A DNA stretch of 64,000 nt, from positions 78,513,539-78,577,538 of the forward strand of contig CM051519.1 in assembly GCA_028015205.1 (NCBI GenBank), in the 5' to 3' direction. Every line of letters starts with the position of its first letter. The first letter of the stretch is position 1. Below the pieces are notes generated by a model. It did no database searches, had not been told where the DNA came from, and saw nothing but the letters and a program-made list of their open reading frames with translations. Source of the stretch: Mytilisepta virgata (Eukaryota; Mollusca; Bivalvia; Mytilida; Mytilidae). Position numbers and translations under genes: made by a program. Positions 27,101-36,100 of the stretch are shown here, piece by piece.

Positions 27101-30100
27101 GTAACGATATTTGGTTTAAAAAAAAAACATTTTTCTATAAAATACCAGAGTAAAAAATAATAATATTGATACATTTATTATTGATATTTTCTCAATTTCT
27201 CTGCCTTCGTTATATATGTATTATTGTAACTTTGAAATAAAAAATTGAAGTCCAACAACACAAAAAAAGATAATTATTGTCTATCAATCAGATAAAATAT
27301 TGTATCTTACTTACGGAGATAATATCAAATAATATTTTATTTATGAATAGTATGCGGAGCATCGTTGGGTATGGAGGATGGAAGGATTGATGATTGTCAG
27401 ATTTTGTCATCAGTAGAAGATGATCCTGCCAGACCATCTTTCCATGGCAGGATAAATGGAACCTCTGGTAGGTCAATTGTACATTGAATTGAGTTTTGTT
27501 GTTTTTCAATCATTTCAATCATTTTTTTAATAACAAGCTTAAACGGTTAGCTGCATCCTGCCCGTCCATATTATAATATAAAAATGTTTAGAGGGCTGTT
27601 TGTATTAGATAGTATAAATACCGGCAATGCTATGTAATGTTTGACCTTCTTCAGTACTCATTTACGACGAGAACTGATATAGGTTAATCTATAAAATATA
27701 GTTTAGTATCTGAGTTTATGTGACTGAAACCTTCGCTAGTGGACTTACAGTCTCTGAGGTTATTATACTATCAGTAATCATGCACTGTTTCAGCAGTGAC
27801 ATGATGTGAAGATACATATGTTGAAAAGTTTATTTATTATATTTATCCAGATCAGTTTGGCATTCCTTTACCGGTAAAATAATTAAACTAGACGTTCTCA
27901 AGAGCTTGTTTCGCTCACCCAGATTTAACTTTTCATCGATCAGGACAAAAAATGTGTTGCAGTCAATTTGGCTGGTTTTTCTATAGGGTTATATGTTAAA
28001 CTAAGTTCGGCTGTGGCAGTCATCTTGGTTGACAGTCCAGGTCAATGGACTCATTTCTAAAAGAGAACCATCTAAGGACCATTACTGCTAAGTCTTGTTC
28101 CAACTGGCTAAGTTGTTTCAGACAAGAAGATTTCTTAATGAATTTTCCCAAAGGTTCCTATATTAAACTAAGTTCGGTTGTGGCGGCCATCTTGGTTGAC
28201 AATCCGGGTGATCGGACACAATTCTGAAAGAAGACCAACTAAGGACCAATGGTGCCAAGTTTAGTTCCAATTGGCTCCGTAGTTTCAGCATCAAAGATAT
28301 TGAGTGAATTTCCCATTGGAGCCTATGTTATTCTAAGTTCGGCTGTGGTGGCCATCTTGTTCGCAGTCCACGAAATCAGACATATTTCTGAAAGAGCACT
28401 CCCATAGGGTACTGTGTTAAACTATGTTTGGCTGTGGCGGCCATCTTAGTTGACAGTCGGGGTCATCGGACACAAAACTGAAAGGCGGCCTTCTTGCTTA
28501 ACGATCATGGGCATTAGGCATACATACGAAAGAGAACCTTCTAAGGAACATTACTGCCATGTTTTGTTCCAATTGTCCTTGTAGTTTCATAGAAAAAAAT
28601 TTTGAATTTCATTCCCCCTTTTTTTATGTAACAGCATCCATCTTGGTTGGAAGTCGGGGATGTCTGACATATCTTTGGAAGGGGCCACACAAGGACCATT
28701 CCACCAAACTTTGGTCCCAATTTGCTCAGTTGTTTAAGAGGAAAAGATCTTTAAAAGAAAGTTTACGCCGGACGCCGTCTTTAAAGTGCAAAAACTCCTA
28801 TAAGGGGTCAATCAATGATTTCGGTCATGTTGTCTTATTTGTAGATCTTACTTTGTTGAACATTTTGGCTGGTTACAGTTTGTCGTTATATGTAATAATT
28901 TTCAAGATAATAACCAAAAACCGCAAAATTTCCTTAAAATTAATTAACAATTCAGGGTTGCCGATTCGTCTGAAACTTGCATGGCAGGTAGAATTTGACC
29001 TGATGAACATTTTAATCCAGTAAGTTTTACTCTAAATGCTTTAGGTTTTGAGATATAAGACAAAAACTACAGTTTATCCCTATGTTCTATTTTTAGTCAT
29101 GTCGGCCATGTTGGTTGGCAGGCGGGGTTATCGGACACCTTTTTTTAATTAAATACCCTAATGATGCTTGTGGCCAAGTTTGGTTTCATTTAGCCCAGTA
29201 CTTTCAGAGGAGAAGATTTTTGCAAAAGTTAACGGACGACAAGTGATGAGACTAGCTCACTTGACCCTTTGGGTCAGGTTAGCTAAAAATATGCGGCAAG
29301 CGTCTCAGTATCTCACGAAAATTTGTCATAGAGAAATGTAAATTTAAGTTACAAGGACTATCGAGAGCAAGACAGCTTCTCAAGATATCACAATACTTTG
29401 TCACAGAGAAATGGATATTTCACCTATAAGGACTATCGTGAGCACCTTGATGTAAGAAAGGGAGGAATACAAGATAATACAAATATGATAGTTTAATTTG
29501 TTTGGCATTATTCACATTCAGTGCAACTAATATTTTCCAAAACCTGCAATATCTGTTTTGTATAGATGATTTTCCTTTTAGTTTCGAAAATAATATTTAT
29601 GTTGTAGCATGGAGTGCTTTCAAAAGAGGGAAATTGTTTGATAACCTTCGATATTTTCAAGTATATTTTGGAAACAAGACCCTAGTTACTAAAATAATCG
29701 TTCAGCATGGGACAGGATTTACACATTATCCAACAAAACTGACACTTACATACAGTGATGATGGTTATGCTTGGCAAAATGGAGAAGTTGTAAGTGTAAC
29801 TTTATTGTTGACTATCCCAGGTATCAACCCTTATTTATAAAGTATTTTTAACAAGGGAAGTGATAAATATTGACTTTTCATTGACACTACTTTTCTGTTC
29901 TGTATGTCTCATCCTTCTGCAGCAAAAGGTTAAAATATGACGTGCATGGTTAATTTAGTAAGATATGTTCAAGTTAACCCCTTATAATAATACAAATGTA
30001 TCGATAAATGAAATTGAAGTTTTTAATGTTTGAGAAGTATTTTTTTTCAAGTCTATTGACATCCTTGAGTCGACGATTATCTGAGAACAGTAAATTACAT

Positions 30101-33100
30101 TCACACATATCCGTCTTTATATTTATCAACATGTATGTTATAACGTGACTTTGTTGCATGCATTCCATTTGTGTGTGATATGTTATTTGGTACTGTACAT
30201 TTAGAGGTTTCATGTCATCTCTGTATATTCTAGGTTTCACTTACGGTACCTTTTAACGAATTAACTGTTCATCCTACACGTCTTGTGGAAGCTCGTTTTC
30301 TCAGAATATATATAACAGAGGACAGTGCAAACGGAGCGCCTCCAGATTTAGCTGTTAAATTCGGATTGTTTGGTTGTTACAAATCAGCTGATGCTCCTGC
30401 AGGTATGATTTAACAGGCAACCTTAACTTGATGCACGTTAATTATAAAAATAAATGAAACTGTACTAAAATGAGATAGATAAACAAGTACTGAATTTTGT
30501 GTTTAATATAAAACATGGCTTGTAGCTTGCTATGGTACGTCATTCAGCTGTACAGTCAAACCTGCTTCAAAGGACACCTTTATATAGCAAATCTTTAAAG
30601 GGCACTGTGAATATTTTCCAGTTATAACAAAACTTGTAAAACTAACCCCTGTATAAAGGGCACCTGCTCATAAAGGACACATTTCTTTGGTCCCATGGGT
30701 ACCCTTTATACACAAGTTTGACTCTATTTATTTAACTAATATCTGATACATCAGTAACTTAAATGCTGCAGAATTTGACAATTGCATAACTCTGCCCTTA
30801 GATATTTTTGGGTTCCAGCCTTTTCGCTTGATTTGCCATTGGAATCTTCTCGACGTTTTCATTTACTTTTTTGAGTACTGCAGACGAGGTATTAAATATC
30901 TCAAGTGTGCACATACAGTGTAGCAAATTTGTATCAGAGAATGTATATTGGAACATAGTTCCTGCTTTTTTAACATTTTGTGTCATGTCATCTACATGTT
31001 GAAATATGTTTCAAAATATTGTTAATTTTATTCCGATCATAATTGACAACACTATGAGTTTTCCTCATAAAGTCAAAGGTTCTATCGGTTCTCTTCGCAA
31101 ATACGAACTGGCAGCCAAAATGGCTTTAATCCCAATGTAAAAGTAATTGTGTCTATTTCAGTAAGTCATTTTAACACCAGTTACTACATGTGTACCAAGA
31201 AACCTTTAAAAATTAGTTTAAAAGTGGTGATATTTGTATCCTCTGAAAAGTCATTTCATTATGTTATTGTTTTATTTTTATAACGTCAATTGCGCAAGAT
31301 CACGTTTGTTTTGAGACAGCCAACACTGCAGGGTCAAAATCGAAGTAACGTCATAGATGACCTCTTCATTCAAAATCTTGTTTGTCATTGGTTACGAATA
31401 ATGCTACTGTTTCCGTTTATGATTCTAATAGGTAACTTCAGACAACGTAAACTCTTTTTGCATTGTTACACAGTGATATTTGTCTTCCCTGACATTTTCA
31501 GCAAGTATTTTTATAACACTTTAAATGCTAAATCTAGAATTATCGGAGTGTTTCTGTTGATTCAAATTTATTCTATGAGAAAGTATTGGTTGTTTATAAG
31601 TAATGGCAATTTAATGAATACGAACCATTTAACGATGTTTACATTTAACGGATTTTATCAGAAAATTTGCCACTTGAATAGACTTGAGATATGGACCAGT
31701 AATGGTTTTCTTTGTATTATGATCAAAGCCGGGCGAACAAAATATTAATTACCATTAAAAATTACATGTTTGGATTCATGAAAAATCTGGAGAAATCTTA
31801 AAATCGAACAACAAATGTTTGAAAAAGAGCTTAGTAACGATATAATTTAGTCAAAATAATGTAATGTATAATAGAGTTTAATGATTATTATTTTCAAGTG
31901 CTGCAGCGTAACATTTTTTTTTATCCGGGGCTTGGAATAAATGTCAGCTTTTGATTGGCTAACGTGACGTCAGTTAGAAACCCATGCATCCGTCTCTCGT
32001 CGTTAAGAACGCTAGTTACCGTATTAAAGACCAAACCAACTATTGTTTATACGCACAGCTCAGCGTATTAGTATTGTTCCATAAGACGTCTATGACGTTC
32101 ATAGAAAATCCGCGAAACGGTGTTTCACATTCGCGTTATTTTTGAAAAGCTAAAATGGCGTCGCGCTTGAAAGGGCGTTTCATTAAAACTAGTGAAAGGA
32201 AGCGCCGAAAAGACTGCCGAGAGCGAATGTCTGAAGTTAAAAGGAGGAAAACAGAGTTTTATTATCTACAAGAAACTCAAGATTCAAGCAAAATATGGGA
32301 AGAAGGGGAAAGAAGAATAATAGAACCAAAGCTACTGACACAGGAACTTATGAGGGGTTGTAGTTGGTGTGGGGAGAAACTGAATTTTACTGACATCGTA
32401 GAAGAGACACAGGGTGGCCTAGGGTCATTTTTATTGGCCGGGTTGCGCAGAGTGCAAATCCGGGTTATAGTATAGTGAATGTCGGGCGGGCGGGCGGCGG
32501 GCGGCGGCGGGCGGCGGCGGGCGGCGGCGGGCGGCGGCGGGCGGGGAAAATGGGTACCTATTTTGTGAAATCAACTTCTACAGTTTTTCACCCACATCCT
32601 TGAAACTTCATAGAATGTTTCTATATATATTGAAGATGTGCACCTCACTTTATGGAATTATTTCAGGAATTATTTCCCATTTTTCCAAACTTTGGAACTT
32701 AGTCGTTTTTTATTGACATCTTCAATAGAGGGTACCTATTTTGTGAAATCAACTCCTCCCACAGTTTTTCACCCACACCCTTGAAACTTCATAGAATGTT
32801 TCTATATATATTGAAGATGTGCACCTCACTTTATGGAGTTATTTCAGGAATTATTTCCCATTTTTCCAAACTTTGGAACTTAGTCGTTTTTTTATTGACA
32901 TCTTCAATAGAGGGTACCTATTTTGTGAAATCAACTCCTCCTACAGTTTTTCACCCACATCCTTGAAACTTCATAGAATGTTTTTATATATATTGAAGAT
33001 GTGCACCTCACTTTATGGAATTATTTCAGGAATTATTTCCCATTTTTCCAAACAAGTGTTTATCAACATGTAATCAAATCAAATATTGCTTACTTCACCT

Positions 33101-36100
33101 ATTTCTAATTAAATTGATGGCTGCCTCTATGCTCGTACACCAACATACAATATGTCTGATTTTGTCTATATAAATATTCATGACTGCCAATGTGCAATAT
33201 GATCTTGTAATCACCTTTGTCACCACTACAGTAAACACCCAGCAACGCGGCCATTTGTGTCTTTGACCCATTTTTCGTATTTTCAAATGTCATAGTTGTC
33301 GGAATTTACCCACTGGATTGGAGTGATGCGTAAGACTTATGGTTGAGCCGTAACAAATTGTCTGATATACCACTAACTATCGGTAGTACCAGAATCTAGT
33401 ATGGCTATTCACAGTTTCTAATGTTAACTTTCTTCTTTTTTTTTCGATGTAACCTGCATTGATAAGGCATAATGGCCATAGTTACATTTCCTGCAATTAT
33501 GATATGTCTAGTAGCTGGTACCTTGCATTGGCAATGAAAGGTTTTGTTTTTTTTAAATTAGCAGTAAATAACTATAACTGTCGAAATGGCAATACACGGA
33601 CAGCAATATCGGTATTGTGTTGTAGTTTTAGGGTTCTTGTTTTCCTTCAATGTAATGGTTTTATAACAAAACGTTCCGGACAGTTCCTAGCATAGATGTT
33701 GACAGACTTTTTCCAGCACAGAAACTAGATATGCAACAAAGACATAAAAATTGGCAAAATATTCTTGGCTTTCTTGCAAACACTATAAATTTACTTTTTG
33801 TCAAAATAAAATGTCGCAAATATTCGCAAATGAAACCACTCCCTGGATTGATTCTGCGAGATATGATCTAAGTTTGGTTCTCGATGACTTCGACAAACCT
33901 ATGTTTATTTGATTTTTTTTTTTTTTTGATTGCTGTGACTTTCTAGTTAACACTTGAATGATTGCAAATTAAAGTTTGGCTTTAGAACTGGAAAATTCGA
34001 ATCAAAATTCGAAATATAACCCGAACTCGACTTTTAACTGGAACTCATTAACTGAGGCACGAACTCGAACTCTTAGGTTAGTTTTGAAGCATCTACAAAT
34101 GATAAGCGCAGCAACAAGATCAAAAATATTTTACCATATCATTCCAACCAATAACAAAATTGGTTTGAATGAGGCTTACACTATGTACATCGCCGGCGAC
34201 ACGGTGACTTGAAGGGAAAGTTCTTTTTTGCTTATTGTGACGTCATGTTTATTGAAAAAACAAAACTAAGCTTGGCGTAGCTGAATATGTCATTTTTTCG
34301 ACGTTAAATCCGTTTTATTTTTCTTATGAAGTCGGTGACCTATCATTTTTTTTGTCTTATTCTGACAACAATGAATAACTAAACACAGTATAAAAATTTA
34401 AGAAAAAAATCAATTACAGATTTTTCAAAATTCAATAGAACATGCAGTAAAAATTGGCCGAAATTTGCGCGGGAAAGGCCTTTAGAGCAGAATACGTGGT
34501 CATTGCGTTATGGGAAACCGTTTTCTTTGTTACAATAAAAAAATATATATCTTCTGGAAGCCAACACAAAAGTCCGTATAAAAATTCGACTTTCACGACG
34601 GAAATGACATCATTCGAAAAATATGCCGTAAATTTAGCATCTGGCTGAATGTAAGCATTTTTTGCGGTACTATTACAACGAAACGAATTCGGTGACCTAT
34701 CTTTTTTATTCGCTAATATCGTTCAAAAAACCACCAAGAACGAATATGTTGAGTTTCAAGAAAAAATCAATTACAGAAATGATTAGTTGGTTTGGTCTTT
34801 AAGATGTCATATCTGTGTTCTCTATGCTCATAGGTACCATCCTCGACATGGAAAGGAGGGCATTTTCTGCATACATTACATATCTGTTCAAATGTGTAAT
34901 GACATTGACGTCGCATTTTTCTTTGCTTTTCGTCCGACGATCATGTATTTTTACAAATGAAAAGGGCAAACCGGGGATAAACCCGTTATCTACGTTTATT
35001 GCCGTGGGCATTGAGATTGTACCACCCTCCAGCACCACTGTACAGCATTCGGTTCTGCTTCAGGCTGCACAGAAGTGCTCCCGGGTGGTACAACCTTAAA
35101 GCTCACGGCTATAAACGTAGATAACTGATATTGTACATGCGTCTCCTGAGGCGGAAGCAGGTCTAAGAGTCGAGTCGCTCCGCCCGTCAGTCGGCCTGTC
35201 TGTAACAAAATAGTGTAACTCCGAAACCATAAACCCGGCACTTCTGAAATTTTGCACCTTCCCATTTGGAGTGATTTGAGAAAAAAAATGTCAAATTTAT
35301 CATTTGTTGTCTGAAACTCCAACACATTTCGCCTGACATTTCTGAAATTTTGCACTACATTCAACACGTACCTATTTAGTGTAATCTGAAAATCTGATGC
35401 TCAGCACTTATGAAAATTGAGCATTTCGATAGAGCGTATTACAGATGAACATATCGGTAATAATTTTTTATTTCTTTTTGATCGTGTATTTCCTTAGAGG
35501 AGTTTTAATCATAGTTTTATAGGAGATACTACGTAGACAATTACTGCTTTTAATTCTTGGATGATACCAGTATATACCATTGCCATATCAGGCTTGTAAA
35601 TTCACCCTTGCTTTTTGACCCAGCATAGACCGTCATTTAATATAATAGTAATAATTGAAATGGGGATTGTGTCTTTATGCCTTTATTGTAACTTTATGCC
35701 TTTTCTCTCAAGAAATAAAATAAAACTGATTTTCTGCTAATTAGATCAATATGGAATAACTTACTACATTCAAAGATAAATCTTACAAGGGTAGATAACT
35801 TTAAGTCTTATGGAGATTGAGAACAGTGGATGCTAAAAATTCTCTTATTTTCATGCGACGCAGGTCTAGACATCTAATTAGTCTTGTTTCATTTCAGATA
35901 TATGTTTAGTTGCTCCAAAACGTGCTCATCCTACAGGTAATTTTTAAATGTACCTTTTCATTTATGGTTATTGATATGAAAATTAACAGATACGGGGTAT
36001 TCTGTAGAAATAATAAACAAATCAGAAAATCCTTGGGGCTGTGTTGTAGAAAACCGGTAGTTAAAAGCGATTTGTTCTTTTTAAAAAATTAACTTCAAAT

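Larger units (their letters stand above)
32024..34802. repeat. Exact 19-bp inverted pair 2.7 kb apart
   Basis: TTAAAGACCAAACCAACTA at 32024-32042 is matched by its exact reverse complement at 34784-34802. The interval encloses the transposase-like ORF, so the pair may be element ends, but no target duplication was found. A related internal duplication (CAAGAAAAAATCAATTACAG and a variant at 34400) lies near the right side. Confidence 0.4.

Noticed and set aside
28559..29023. 154-residue + strand ORF
   Set aside because: Lies wholly inside dispersed repeat B and is not kept open in the other copies.
31290..31748. 152-residue + strand ORF in a long intron
   Set aside because: No motif, AT-driven composition, no splice or repeat support.
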